The notes beneath the pieces were generated by a model, which saw only the letters and a list, made by a program, of their open reading frames with translations, ran no database searches and was not told the origin of the DNA. Below, piece by piece: positions 43,062 to 51,706 of a stretch of 64,000 nucleotides of DNA (within the stretch, counting starts at the first letter, position 1; each line of letters opens with the position of its first letter). Both the position numbers and the translations under genes were made by a program. The stretch is from Halobacillus andaensis (GTDB lineage: Bacteria > Bacillota > Bacilli > Bacillales > Halobacillaceae). Location of the stretch: contig NZ_BMEL01000001.1 in assembly GCF_014636475.1 (NCBI RefSeq), positions 1,240,001 through 1,304,000 on the forward strand, read 5' to 3'.

Positions 43062-43913
43062 TTAGGCTTGATCGCCACGCTGGGTATTTAAATTTTGCGC
43101 GAAGCGGTCAATAATTATCGCCAGGATTACAATACCAAGTCCTGCGACAAATCCCGTCCCTACGTCGGCACGCTGAAGACCTGTAATTACGGTCTGTCCT
43201 AAACCTTTAGCACCGATCATAGAAGCAATAACTACCATTGATAACGAAAGCATGACGGTCTGGTTAATACCAGCCATAATCGTCTTTTTCGCCATTGGCA
43301 GCTGAACTTTAAATAACTTTTGGGTCCCAGTCGTACCAAAAGCATCTGAAGCTTCAATGAGCTCATGAGAAACTTGTCTAATCCCCAAGTTTGTAAATCG
43401 AACGGTCGGCGGTGTTGCAAATATAACGGAAGCAAATACGCCTGGTACCATCCCGATACTAAAGAAGGCAACGGCAGGAATTAAATATACGAATGCCGGC
43501 ATCGTCTGCATGAAATCGAGTACCGGGGTAAGAATCTGCTCAACGGGTTTACTTTTCGACATCCATATCCCAAAAGGTACACCAATAATGACTGAAATCA
43601 AACTAGCAAATATGACGAGCGTAAATGTATTCATCAACTCAGTCCATAGTTCTTGGTTTTGTATAAACCATAACCCCACTATAGAAAAAACAGGTAACCC
43701 CAATCGTTTCTTGGAAACGAAAAAGGCAAGTACAGCTACGACTGTAATAAATAACCAAATAGGAATAGACATCAATACAGTTTCAGCGAAAAACTCAATA
43801 AAATCACCGAAATCATCTTTAATAAAATCAAATATACCGCTAAACGTAGTCTTAATCCAATCGGTGGCATCAGAGATCCACTCTGCCACTGGAAGCTTAG
43901 GCATTAGTTCCAT
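43062..43913 (-). CDS. opuAB: Glycine betaine ABC transporter permease OpuAB
   Basis: A 283-aa permease with about seven helices. The EAA-type loop is visible around EASDAFGTTGTQKLFKVQLPMAKKTIMAG, and MQTMPAFVYLIPAVAFF is conserved in OpuAB/ProW. It forms the osmoprotectant import pore with OpuAA. Its ATG lies inside the end of opuAA after GAGGTGA. The usual third gene, the substrate-binding lipoprotein OpuAC, is absent: a terminator follows at once and yhaH lies beyond. Confidence 0.92.
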   Translation of the reverse strand: MELMPKLPVAEWISDATDWIKTTFSGIFDFIKDDFGDFIEFFAETVLMSIPIWLFITVVAVLAFFVSKKRLGLPVFSIVGLWFIQNQELWTELMNTFTLVIFASLISVIIGVPFGIWMSKSKPVEQILTPVLDFMQTMPAFVYLIPAVAFFSIGMVPGVFASVIFATPPTVRFTNLGIRQVSHELIEASDAFGTTGTQKLFKVQLPMAKKTIMAGINQTVMLSLSMVVIASMIGAKGLGQTVITGLQRADVGTGFVAGLGIVILAIIIDRFAQNLNTQRGDQA

Positions 43914-45099
43914 TTAGGTTCACCTCATTTCCAGCTAATGCTGCTATAACAGCACCGCGTACAATAATCCCAACTAACTTTTCATCTTCGACAACGGCAA
44001 CAGGTACAGGAGAGTCATGAATAATTGTGAAAATTTCATTCATCGCTGTATCTTTTTGTACTTTTGGAACATCCGTACGTAAGATCGATTTCAATTCTTT
44101 AATTTCCTGCTTAGCCGCTTCTGATACATCATCAGCCGTCACATAGCCGTGAAGCTTACGTTTAGCATCTGTTACGTAAATACTTGAAAGCCCTTCTTTA
44201 CGCATTCTTTCGAGCGCGGTTCGAGGACCATGCTTTTCAATGTCTACGGTTTCAGGCCGTTTCATGACATTTTCAGCTGTTAGAACCTTCGCGCGATCTA
44301 CATCTTCTACGAACTTTTCAACGTACTCGTTGGCTGGATTGACTAAAATTTCTTCAGGTGTACCAATTTGTACGATACGGCCGTCTTTCATTAGGGCAAT
44401 ACGATCCCCAATTCGTAGTGCTTCATCTAGGTCGTGTGTAATAAACAGAATCGTTTTCTTCATGGTTTCCTGGAGTTCAAGAAGTTCATCCTGCATCTCT
44501 TTACGAATTAATGGATCCAATGCAGAGAAAGCCTCATCCATCAGCAGTACTTCTGGATCATTGGCTAACGCGCGCGCTAGTCCCACACGCTGCTGCATTC
44601 CTCCTGAAAGCTGGCCAGGATACTGGTGAATGTACCCACCTAATCCGACCAACTCAAGTGATTCTTGTGCTTTCTTTTTTCTTTCCTGCTTGTCCAAGCC
44701 TTGTACTTCCAGCCCAAATTCTGCATTTTCTAGAACTGTACGGTGAGGAAAGAGCCCAAAGCGTTGGAAAACCATACTCAGCTTTTCACGACGTACGTTA
44801 CGTAAAGCTTTACTATCCATCTTAGCTAAGTCTTTTCCATCAATCATGACGCTTCCTTCCGTAGGATCGATTAACCGATTAATGAGTCGAACCAACGTCG
44901 ACTTACCACTTCCGGAAAGCCCCATAATAACGAAAATCTCCCCTTCTTCTACATTAAAGGAGGCACGGTTGACTCCAACCGTATTTCCTGTTTTCTCTAG
45001 AATTTCATCTTTTGAAAGACCTTCATCCAAGTACTTTGTGGCTTTTTTAGCATTCCTTCCAAAGATTTTAGATAAGTTTTTCACTTCGATAATTGGCAC
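43897..45099 (-). CDS. opuAA: Glycine betaine ABC transporter ATPase OpuAA
   Basis: A 400-aa ATPase with Walker A MGLSGSGKSTLVRLINR, signature LSGGMQQRVGLARAL, Walker B LLMDEAFSALDP, and two C-terminal CBS domains (about 270-400) that in OpuA sense ionic strength. GTG is chosen as start because AGAGGTGA then stands five bases away; a GTG nine bases earlier lies within that site. First gene of the operon, diverging from an OpcR-like regulator across 270 bp. Confidence 0.93.
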   Translation of the reverse strand: MPIIEVKNLSKIFGRNAKKATKYLDEGLSKDEILEKTGNTVGVNRASFNVEEGEIFVIMGLSGSGKSTLVRLINRLIDPTEGSVMIDGKDLAKMDSKALRNVRREKLSMVFQRFGLFPHRTVLENAEFGLEVQGLDKQERKKKAQESLELVGLGGYIHQYPGQLSGGMQQRVGLARALANDPEVLLMDEAFSALDPLIRKEMQDELLELQETMKKTILFITHDLDEALRIGDRIALMKDGRIVQIGTPEEILVNPANEYVEKFVEDVDRAKVLTAENVMKRPETVDIEKHGPRTALERMRKEGLSSIYVTDAKRKLHGYVTADDVSEAAKQEIKELKSILRTDVPKVQKDTAMNEIFTIIHDSPVPVAVVEDEKLVGIIVRGAVIAALAGNEVNLNGTNA

Positions 45100-45229
45100 T
45101 GCGTTCACCTCTTCTTGTTAGCGTTCATTTTAACTATTTTCGCGTTCAACAACACACCTTATACACTGTAACCTATTCGTAACATAAAGTTCAAACCACA
45201 AATCCTATTAATTTAGTTTAAAAATAACA

Positions 45230-45245
45230 TACAGTTTAAACTGTA
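45230..45245. promoter_or_regulatory. 16-bp palindrome between opuAA and opcR-like gene
   Basis: TACAGTTTAAACTGTA is perfectly symmetric and lies midway between the divergent genes. It is a good candidate operator for the adjacent GbsR/MarR-type regulator. Confidence 0.45.
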
Positions 45246-45316
45246 CAGAGTTAAGAAGCCTATTTCTTCTGTTTTTCTCTTATTTTCTCTAAAATTCGAC
45301 CAAATATCCTATTTTT

Positions 45317-45335
45317 CTATATTTCCCAAATATAG
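45317..45335. promoter_or_regulatory. Inverted repeat in front of opcR-like gene
   Basis: CTATATTT-CCC-AAATATAG lies 36 bp before the regulator start, overlapping its likely -10 region. Possibly an autoregulatory operator. Confidence 0.35.
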
Positions 45336-45370
45336 TAATGTGTGAATAGCTAAACGTGAAGGAGGATCTT

Positions 45371-45856
45371 ATGGGATTACAAAACCAAACACTAGAGGAT
45401 TTACATATAACGATTATCCATGAATTTTCAAAAACACTTGAAATGTTTGGGCTGACACCCGCAGATTCCCGACTTTTTACCAGCCTTTATTTGCATGCGA
45501 AGCCTATGACATTAGATGAATTAAGTGACGCGTTAGGTAAGAGTAAAACCGCTATAAGCACAGGGATGCGAAATCTTATCGATCAGGGTCTTGTAGAAAG
45601 AGTGTGGAAAAAAGGAGTTCGCAAGGATCTTTATGAAGCAAATGATCAGCTTTATAAGAAGTTTATGTTTTCTTATGTTCAACGTTGGATCGATGCAGCT
45701 TCAGCCCAAACAGAAACGTTAGAAAATATTAAACAAGAACTACCAAATGATTATAAAGATTCAAGGAGCGAACCTGTGGATCAACGGTTGGCGCAAATGA
45801 TTGAATTTCATAAGCAAATCACAGATTCCTTTGAAAAACACTTTAAATCCAACTAA
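45371..45856 (+). CDS. GbsR/MarR family regulator, OpcR-like
   Basis: A 161-aa winged-helix regulator. The HTH region MTLDELSDALGKSKTAISTGMRNLIDQGLVERVWKKGVRKDLYE is characteristic of GbsR/OpcR, repressors of choline and glycine-betaine genes. Divergence from opuAA and the palindromes between them suggest it controls opuA. AAGGAGGATCTT precedes the ATG. A second family member (gbsR) lies 5.7 kb away. The ligand is probably choline or another osmolyte; this is inferred from the family. Confidence 0.85.
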   Translation: MGLQNQTLEDLHITIIHEFSKTLEMFGLTPADSRLFTSLYLHAKPMTLDELSDALGKSKTAISTGMRNLIDQGLVERVWKKGVRKDLYEANDQLYKKFMFSYVQRWIDAASAQTETLENIKQELPNDYKDSRSEPVDQRLAQMIEFHKQITDSFEKHFKSN

Positions 45857-46063
45857 TCTCACCTGTTATATCAAACTTACCCTTATCAGACAATTTAAAA
45901 TATTTTATAAAAATAATATAGTCGCACATTATATCTTGAAAAAAAAATATTTTCTACTAGAATAAGAAGTAAGTAATAGTTTTCGAGGAACCTATCATTT
46001 CTGCTTTGAGGGAATTCGACAATGCTTTATGAACGAACTTAAACCCTAGAAAAGGTGAGATGT

Positions 46064-46642
46064 ATGAAGGATAAAATTTCCAAGCAGGATGCGATTTTTT
46101 ATAGCCATAAAATGGCACAGTTGTCTAAAGCACTCTGGAAAGCTATCGAGAAGGATTGGCAGGACTGGATCAAGCCCTTTAAATTAAATATAAATGAGCA
46201 TCATATCCTTTGGATTGCTTATCATTTAAAAGGGGCCAGCATATCGGAGATCTCCAAGTATGGCGTGATGCACGTTTCTACCGCTTTTAATTTTTCAAAG
46301 AAATTAGAAGAACGAGGACTGCTTCAATTTTCTAAGCGGGAAAACGATAAGAGAAATACGTATATCGAATTAACTGAAAAAGGTACAGATTTATTAGAGG
46401 AGACTCTAAAGGAATATGAGCCGAATAATAATTCTGTATTACGCGGTGTACTCCCGATGACAGAAATGTACGGAAAACTTCCGGAATTTCTAGATTTATC
46501 AGCCTTAATTAAAGAGATTTATGGCGACGAATACATGGAAATTCTTGAGCGATCCCTCGAAAACATTGAAGATGAAACAGACATTTTGGAGAATCCTACG
46601 CATATTGAAGCTTACAAATCAACAACAAGTAAATCATCTTAA
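46064..46642 (+). CDS. hpr: Transition-state regulator Hpr (ScoC)
   Basis: A 192-aa MarR-family regulator that represses protease and sporulation genes in B. subtilis. Conserved stretches are [43 protein letters not shown] and [26 protein letters not shown] precedes the ATG. The 207-bp upstream gap shows AT-rich sequence but no site I can name. The neighbourhood with ecs, hit and prsA is as in B. subtilis. Confidence 0.93.
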   Translation: MKDKISKQDAIFYSHKMAQLSKALWKAIEKDWQDWIKPFKLNINEHHILWIAYHLKGASISEISKYGVMHVSTAFNFSKKLEERGLLQFSKRENDKRNTYIELTEKGTDLLEETLKEYEPNNNSVLRGVLPMTEMYGKLPEFLDLSALIKEIYGDEYMEILERSLENIEDETDILENPTHIEAYKSTTSKSS

Positions 46643-46649
46643 ACCGCAC

Positions 46650-46677
46650 ACCCTTCTCAGTGAGAAGGGTTTTTTTA
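46650..46677 (+). terminator. Terminator of hpr
   Basis: ACCCTTCTC-AGT-GAGAAGGGT followed by six T. Beyond it, up to 46911, a 230-bp stretch holds only AT-rich sequence in which I see no gene. Confidence 0.9.
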
Positions 46678-46911
46678 TGTATAATTCCCTGACGTCCAGT
46701 TTATAAAAGGACCAGTTAAATCCTAATGAGTGCCTTTAAAAGTATACTGGTCTACTATGTCTAAATTTAAAAGCAATTCTATACGAAAGGACAAATCTTC
46801 TGAAAGGTCATTTTTCGACACATTCCCTCTCTCCTTATGTGTTTAAAAACGTTGATCTCATGCATGTTTAAGTGTCTTAAAAAAACTACTTGTTTTTTTA
46901 CGAAAAACCTA

Positions 46912-46940
46912 TTGCTTTTTCCCTCAAAACATACTATCAT
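46912..46940 (+). promoter_or_regulatory. Sigma-A-like promoter of the DUF3267-type gene
   Basis: TTGCTT and TATCAT are spaced by 17 bases, 93 bp before the start codon. Confidence 0.5.
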
Positions 46941-47032
46941 TCATCTAGTGTTCGAAGTCGTCAGCACTACCTATCATACTCGAAAATAAACTATATTTCA
47001 CAGTATTTTTTACAGCAAAGGGGGATTCTAAG

Positions 47033-47581
47033 ATGAATTGCTGGAAAACAGTAAACATCAACAAGGAATTCGGGCTTAACCGTGTCTATCTTATGTCGTT
47101 CTTAACAGGACTGATGTCCTTTCTATTTTTATACTTGCCATTTTCCATTATGCATGGGACACAAGATGTCAAGGACCACGGATTCCTTCCATTGGTAGTC
47201 ATCTTATTGTTCCTTCCGTCGATCCATCGATTAATGCATATATTGCCGCTGTTGTTAACGTATAAAAAAGTAAAGGTACACTTTGCCGTTGTTAATCGAA
47301 TAACGCCAACATTTTCTTATCAATGCAAGTCAAAGTTATCTAAAAGAACATCCATTCTAATGGCTATGGCGCCGACGTTCTTCATTACAACTCCAGCGCT
47401 TGTGATGAGTTTCGTATTTCCGGGCTATTTCGCTTATCTCGTGATTCTTGCCTCAGTAAATATTGGATTGTCGTTTAGCGACTTCCTCTATTTAAATCAA
47501 TTTATTAGAGCGCCTCGTCAGTGTATAATCGAAAATGCCAAGGATGGTTATGATATACTGATACGCAATCAAGAAATCTAA
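47033..47581 (+). CDS. Four-helix membrane protein (DUF3267-like)
   Basis: A 182-aa integral membrane protein. It resembles the DUF3267 family of putative membrane zinc peptidases (SIHRLMHILPLL and SFSDFLYLNQFI in the expected places). The usual HExxH reads HRLMH here, so the Glu is missing and peptidase activity is doubtful. AAAGGGGGATTCTAAG precedes the ATG. It lies in the place of yhaJ; family assignment is tentative. Confidence 0.62.
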   Translation: MNCWKTVNINKEFGLNRVYLMSFLTGLMSFLFLYLPFSIMHGTQDVKDHGFLPLVVILLFLPSIHRLMHILPLLLTYKKVKVHFAVVNRITPTFSYQCKSKLSKRTSILMAMAPTFFITTPALVMSFVFPGYFAYLVILASVNIGLSFSDFLYLNQFIRAPRQCIIENAKDGYDILIRNQEI

Positions 47582-47617
47582 AAACACAGAGCTCATGAAA
47601 GTGAGCCCTGTGTTTTT
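47581..47617 (+). terminator. Terminator of the DUF3267-like gene
   Basis: AAAACACAG-A-GCTCA pairs with TGAGC-C-CTGTGTTTTT. It begins at the stop codon. Confidence 0.82.
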
Positions 47618-47693
47618 ATTTAAGGTTTTCTTCTGTTCAATACGTAGAATATTTGATAAAGTAGTTTCATAGGGAATAAAGGAGGTTTTCACA

Positions 47694-47879
47694 ATCGTTG
47701 CAATATTGTTTGTCATATACGGACTCATCGTTCTTTTCATATTCAATTCTCTTACACATTCCTTATGTTTAAAAACAAAAATGTCTAGTGAAAAACAATC
47801 ACGAGTATTTCGAACGATCAATATACTCCTAACGATTTTGTTGATTTCATCCTACGTAGATGTGATCAACCATATGTAG
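47694..47879 (+). CDS. 61-aa membrane protein with apparent ATC start codon
   Basis: An open frame encodes two hydrophobic helices, VAILFVIYGLIVLFIFNSL and INILLTILLISSYVDVI, joined by a basic loop (KTKMSSEKQSRVFR). AAAGGAGG lies exactly eight bases before the codon ATC, where a start is expected, and there is no ATG, GTG or TTG at usable spacing. A strong terminator follows the stop. Either a non-canonical ATC start is used, or a single base change or error removed the start. I do not recognise the family; B. subtilis has a small gene (yhaK) in this region. Confidence 0.6.
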   Translation: MVAILFVIYGLIVLFIFNSLTHSLCLKTKMSSEKQSRVFRTINILLTILLISSYVDVINHM

Positions 47880-47882
47880 GCG

Positions 47883-47913
47883 ACAGGCTATGCTTCGTGC
47901 ATAGCCTGTTTTT
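47883..47913 (+). terminator. Terminator of the 61-aa membrane protein
   Basis: ACAGGCTATGC and its complement enclose TTCGT, followed by five T. It starts four bases after the stop codon, which supports the preceding frame as a real gene. Confidence 0.9.
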
Positions 47914-47922
47914 CATTTCATC

Positions 47923-48006
47923 TTATAGCCAAGCTGCACCTACGATGATGAGTAGAATAAACAATACTACGATTAACGCAAAGCCTCCACCATATCCGTA
48001 ACCCAT
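47923..48006 (-). CDS. YjcZ-family spore microprotein (27 aa)
   Basis: A 27-residue protein: [18 protein letters not shown], then a hydrophobic tail ending GAAWL. The Gly/Tyr head and single helix [15 protein letters not shown] define the YjcZ/SscA family of small spore proteins. GGGGGTGAAGAT precedes the ATG. Multiple copies per genome are usual. Confidence 0.85.
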   Translation of the reverse strand: MGYGYGGGFALIVVLFILLIIVGAAWL

Positions 48007-48144
48007 ATCTTCACCCCCATGCTTAAGACATAACACATAATATGCCTTCTCTTCTTAATTCGAATGGGCAGTCACCTACCCATTTTCCTATTTTTTTAAT
48101 CCGTATAGAACCGATAAGACAAAATATGTTATATTAGTTTATGG

Positions 48145-48230
48145 ACTACGTAAAACTTCCTTCGCAGGATCTTTTTTCCGAAGAAAGGGGTTTGATCCCT
48201 ACGATTGAGCCTTCGAAGTGCTACGTCTGT
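48145..48230 (+). other. Structured 5' leader of prsA
   Basis: Nested pairings can form in the prsA upstream RNA: ACGTA with TACGT and ACTTC with GAAGT as an outer helix (48148-48159 with 48215-48226), and GGATC with GATCC (48167-48171 with 48194-48198) inside. A TATATT at 48130 would place the start of transcription just before it. It matches no riboswitch class I know. Confidence 0.35.
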
Positions 48231-48272
48231 TCACATACCATAAATCCATCTTATGCTTGAGGAGTGTACCAA

Positions 48273-49211
48273 TTGAAAAAGAAAAAAAGAATACTTACTG
48301 CTTTACTTGCTTCAGGTTTAATTGTGTTATCCGCTTGTTCAGAAGAAGATGATGCTGAAGCTGTAGTCGAAACAAATGGCGGAGACGTAACCAAAGAAGA
48401 ATTTTATGAGGAATTGAAAAAGGCTTCTGGTGAAGAAGTACTTCAGCAACTCGTCTTAAATAAAGTATTAGCCGATAACTATGAAATCTCAGATGAAGAC
48501 GTAGAAAAAGAACTAGAAGGTCTCAAAGAACAATACGGAGAACAATTTGATATGGTTCTTCAACAAAGTGGTTTCTCAGATGAAGAGGAATTTAAAGAAA
48601 CGATTCGTCTAAGTCTATTACAAGAGCAGGCAGCTGCTGAAAATGTGGACATTTCTGAAGAAGAAATGCAATCTTACTATGATCGCATGAAAACAGAAGT
48701 AGAAGCCAGTCATATCCTTGTTGAAGATGAAGAAACAGCAAATGAAGTAAAAGGAAAGCTGGACGACGGAGAAGACTTTGCTGATCTAGCTAGTGAATAC
48801 TCTACAGACGGTTCAGCTGAACAAGGTGGAGAGCTTGGATACTTTGGTCCTGGTACGATGGATTCTGACTTTGAAGATGCGGCCTACAACCTAGAAGTCG
48901 ATGAAGTCAGCGATCCAGTACAAACACAGTTTGGCTACCATATTATAAAAGTGACGGACAAGCGTGAAGTAGAAGATGTAGAATCCTATGAAGATTCCAA
49001 GGATGAGATCAAGCGTACCCTCGTTAGTCAAAAGGTTGACCAGCAAGAAATGCAAAACCAAATGAACCAGCTGCTAGAGGATGCGGAAATCGACGTAAAA
49101 ATTGAAGAATATGAAGATCTATTTGAACAGCCTGAAGCCCCTGTAGAAGACCCAGAAGCAGAAGTGCCAGAGGAAGATGCGGAAGAACCTGCAGAAGGCT
49201 CAGAAGAATAG
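48273..49211 (+). CDS. prsA: Foldase lipoprotein PrsA
   Basis: An extracytoplasmic peptidyl-prolyl isomerase that folds exported proteins. The lipobox LSAC follows a lysine-rich signal peptide. The parvulin domain runs from [11 protein letters not shown] to [13 protein letters not shown] (about 145-235), flanked by helical chaperone arms. The end is extremely acidic ([11 protein letters not shown]). The TTG start lies eight bases after GAGGAG; a GTG nine bases earlier overlaps that site. 312 aa. Likely essential, and probably needed by the membrane-anchored amylase. Confidence 0.93.
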   Translation: MKKKKRILTALLASGLIVLSACSEEDDAEAVVETNGGDVTKEEFYEELKKASGEEVLQQLVLNKVLADNYEISDEDVEKELEGLKEQYGEQFDMVLQQSGFSDEEEFKETIRLSLLQEQAAAENVDISEEEMQSYYDRMKTEVEASHILVEDEETANEVKGKLDDGEDFADLASEYSTDGSAEQGGELGYFGPGTMDSDFEDAAYNLEVDEVSDPVQTQFGYHIIKVTDKREVEDVESYEDSKDEIKRTLVSQKVDQQEMQNQMNQLLEDAEIDVKIEEYEDLFEQPEAPVEDPEAEVPEEDAEEPAEGSEE

Positions 49212-49217
49212 TAATAT

Positions 49218-49257
49218 AAAGAGCAAGGCAGACACTTTGTCTGCCTTGCTCTTTGTC
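49218..49257. terminator. Left terminator hairpin at element B
   Basis: A 17-bp stem AAAGAGCAAGGCAGACA with its exact complement around CTT, then GTC. A related but diverged copy stands at the other end of element B. Confidence 0.85.
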
Positions 49258-49720
49258 AGGCTGTCGAAAAAGCTTAGAGGGATTTAATAGAATATTATAG
49301 GGTGGTTCCTTCCTATTGGTATGAAGAAAAGGAAAGGAAAAAAGCGCCGCTTTCCGCGGGGCAAGAGGGAAAATCTCCTCGGCTCGTCCCGCAGGAGATT
49401 TTCCGTTCCTTTTACCAAAGTGAAATCGTGGAAACATCGTAGTATGAATGGTCTGTTGCAAAATTTGTTTTCATGAAGGCACAGCTTGAGTTAAGAATGT
49501 TTCCAGGTATTAATTTCGATAAAGAATTTTAGGAAACGGCGACACTCCTGGGGGATATACGAATAAGGTGTGACCCCTGAAGGCTGATCAAGTCTGAGGA
49601 GGCACACCATTCGCCCCCGGAAAAGGCAGTCGTTTCCTACAACCCTTTCCTCTTCCTCATGCAAGAAACGTTTCCCCTCTCGAGGTGAAAAAATAGAACT
49701 AAGGTTTCTTCACAAGCTGC
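49258..49720 (+). mobile_element. Repeat element B, MITE-like, between duplicated terminators
   Basis: A 463-bp relative of element A in the same orientation. Left end AGGCTGTCGAAAAAGCTTAG, right end AAGGTTTCTTCACAAGCTG. It shares GCTTTCCGCGGGGCAAGAGG, the hairpin GGAAAATCTCCT/AGGAGATTTTCC, and the long imperfect hairpin with GAATAAGGTGTGACCCC and GAGGAGGCACACCATTCGCC. The flanking terminators differ at several positions, suggesting an older insertion than A or C. No coding gene is supported inside. Confidence 0.72.
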
Positions 49721-49762
49721 AAAGAGCAAGGGAGACATCAAGTGTCTACCTTGCTCTTTGTC
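49721..49762. terminator. Right terminator hairpin at element B
   Basis: AAAGAGCAAGG...GACA-TCAAG-TGTC..CCTTGCTCTTT. It keeps the outer stem of the left copy, but its loop and middle base pairs have changed. The last codons and stop of yhaL are embedded in it. Confidence 0.8.
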
Positions 49763-49952
49763 TTAATTGATCGTTTTGTTTACTTCGCTTCTCTTTTTCT
49801 TCTTCCATTCGACTTAAATAGACCCTGCCTTCTTTTTCAATAAATTGCTGTTCTATCTTCTGCTCTGCTTTCATCGCGCGAAAGGCCATATACCCACTTA
49901 GAAAAATAAATATAATACAAAGAAACACCCATACCGGAAGCCCTAAAATCAT
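49746..49952 (-). CDS. yhaL: Small membrane protein YhaL
   Basis: A 68-aa protein with one N-terminal helix (LPVWVFLCIIFIFLSGYMA) and a basic, charged tail. It corresponds in size and place (between prsA and yhaM) to B. subtilis YhaL, a sporulation protein. GGAGG precedes the ATG. The last codons (RQRAR-stop) lie in the terminator hairpin copy next to element B, so the C-terminus may have been changed by that insertion. Confidence 0.78.
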   Translation of the reverse strand: MILGLPVWVFLCIIFIFLSGYMAFRAMKAEQKIEQQFIEKEGRVYLSRMEEEKEKRSKQNDQLRQRAR

Positions 49953-50021
49953 GTTGTTTCCTCCCTGTCCATTCTTTTTACAATAAGTTTATGAACAAGC
50001 CGTCCAGGTTATGACGAACGA

Positions 50022-50969
50022 TTAGGATTCCTCAAACGATGGTTTATAGAAAGCCCTTTGATCGAGGGCATAAATTCTTTCAGTAAACTCTCCTGGGCTC
50101 ACCTTTTTTAACGCACGGTTTACCATATTCATCTGCGCATCGATCCTATCAATTTGGTGCAAAAGCTCTGCCTCACGGACTAAAGGTGGTTTTGGGCTTC
50201 CCCACTCTGCTTTACCGTGGTGGCTTAAAATCATATGCTGGAGAATCGTAATTTCTTCACCGTCTATTTGCAATTCTTTGGCTGTACTTCTTATTTCCTC
50301 CACCATGATTGGAATATGTCCTATTAGCTTTCCTTCTAGTGTATAGGATGGTGAACTTGCATTAGACAACTCTTTGATTTTGCCTAAGTCGTGCAATATA
50401 ATCCCGGCATACAGTAAATCAGCATTAATATCTGGATATAGATCCTTTAACTGCTGAGCGATATTTAACATGGAAACGATATGGTGAGCGAGACCAGAGA
50501 CATATTCATGATGATTTCTCACCGCCGCTGGATACGTCAGTAAGTCCTCCTGGTAATGCTTTACAAAATGACGTGTCACTCGCTGAATATTAGGATTTTT
50601 CATTTCAAAAATGACTTCTGTCACTTTTTCCATTAAGTCCTCTTTATTTACTGGCGCTTTTTCAACGAAATCCGCTGCCTGTACCCCATCCGTCGGCTGC
50701 ACCGGTCGAATGCTTTGTATTTTCAATTGGGCCCGATTTCTAAATTGACCAACTTCCCCTACCACTTTTACAAGCTCTCCAGGCGTAAACAGCCCTTCAT
50801 CTTCTGGAGTGGATTCCCACAGCTTCGCATCAATCTCTCCTGTGGTATCTTTTAATAATAATGATAGAAATGGCTTGCCATTACTCGCCACTCCTTTACT
50901 TGCTGTTTTAATAAGTAAGAAATGATCAAACGTTTCCCCAATTTGATAGTTTGAAATTCCTTTTTTCAT
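50022..50969 (-). CDS. yhaM: 3'-5' exoribonuclease YhaM
   Basis: A 315-aa nuclease with an N-terminal OB-fold (about 15-100) and an HD phosphohydrolase domain: NHHEYVSGLAHHIVSML, then ILHDLGKIKEL, and ILSHHGKAEWGSPKPP. It trims RNA and DNA 3' ends. GAGGGGAG precedes the ATG. In B. subtilis it follows yhaN directly; here gbsR and a terminator stand between, so it needs its own promoter or readthrough. Confidence 0.92.
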   Translation of the reverse strand: MKKGISNYQIGETFDHFLLIKTASKGVASNGKPFLSLLLKDTTGEIDAKLWESTPEDEGLFTPGELVKVVGEVGQFRNRAQLKIQSIRPVQPTDGVQAADFVEKAPVNKEDLMEKVTEVIFEMKNPNIQRVTRHFVKHYQEDLLTYPAAVRNHHEYVSGLAHHIVSMLNIAQQLKDLYPDINADLLYAGIILHDLGKIKELSNASSPSYTLEGKLIGHIPIMVEEIRSTAKELQIDGEEITILQHMILSHHGKAEWGSPKPPLVREAELLHQIDRIDAQMNMVNRALKKVSPGEFTERIYALDQRAFYKPSFEES

Positions 50970-50995
50970 AAACCCGGCTCCCCTCTTCCCATTGT

Positions 50996-51059
50996 AAAAA
51001 AGACCGTTCCTTCATCAATCCCTCACCATTTTGGCTGGGAAAGAAAAAGAACAGTCTTT
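50996..51059 (-). terminator. Terminator of gbsR
   Basis: AAAGACTGTTC pairs with GAACGGTCTTT (one mismatch) across a long loop, with TTTTTTAC following on the minus strand. Confidence 0.65.
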
Positions 51060-51061
51060 CA

Positions 51062-51634
51062 TCATTCATTTCTCTTGGTGCGATTCTCTTCAATCTTAGG
51101 AACGTACTCAAAAATTTCACCAGATTCGACGACGTGAATAAAACGCATAAGCCATCTGTAGTAATCCTGAGCATATACAAGACGTTCGATATCGGTATCA
51201 ATCTTTTGCCTTAACTCTTCGTCTGTTGTCTGCTCCTTTAATTTATTCAGTTCATAAATGGTCTCATCGGCTTCTTCAATATTGGTTTCCGTATGATGTT
51301 TCCATCGGCTTCCAAACAATGAAGTGAACGATTTATACCAGTCTTCTTCCGATTTGTATAAATCTTTGCGCACTCCTTTTTTAAAAGAAGGTTCAACCAT
51401 CTTCATGTCAGATAAGGCACGGACACCAGTGGACATGCTTGTTTTACTCATCTCAAGAGCTTCACGCATATCATCTAAAGTCATCGGTTCCTCAGCAAAG
51501 TAAAGTACCCCGTACAGCCGCCCAATGGAAGGCGTAACCCCATATAAATTCATATTTTTTGCGATTACTTGTATAAATTGTTCGATTGTATTTTGATATT
51601 TTTCCCACTCTTGATTAGGTAGTTGTTCTGTCAA
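51062..51634 (-). CDS. gbsR: GbsR family transcriptional regulator
   Basis: A 190-aa choline-responsive-type repressor. The signature TPSIGRLYGVLYFAEEPMTLDDMREALEMSKTSMSTGVR matches GbsR, which represses gbsAB and opuB in B. subtilis. The TTG start is supported by GGAGGGTG at eight bases; an upstream ATG has the site too close. No gbsAB lies next to it. It interrupts yhaON and yhaM, an unusual position for this gene. Confidence 0.87.
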   Translation of the reverse strand: MTEQLPNQEWEKYQNTIEQFIQVIAKNMNLYGVTPSIGRLYGVLYFAEEPMTLDDMREALEMSKTSMSTGVRALSDMKMVEPSFKKGVRKDLYKSEEDWYKSFTSLFGSRWKHHTETNIEEADETIYELNKLKEQTTDEELRQKIDTDIERLVYAQDYYRWLMRFIHVVESGEIFEYVPKIEENRTKRNE

Positions 51635-51706
51635 AGGGGCACCCTCCATTCCCTCAGTCGTTTTTAATCTTAAACATTTTATCATTAATAGTTTAGGTTT
51701 GCGACC

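Noticed and set aside
43510-43917. Long open frames antisense to opuAB, opuAA, trpP and rocD
   Set aside because: They mirror the codon structure of well-supported genes on the other strand and have no ribosome sites or family resemblance.
46678-46911. Possible gene or riboswitch between hpr and the DUF3267-like gene
   Set aside because: Only AT-rich sequence with a weak A/T hairpin; no ribosome site, frame or known aptamer pattern.
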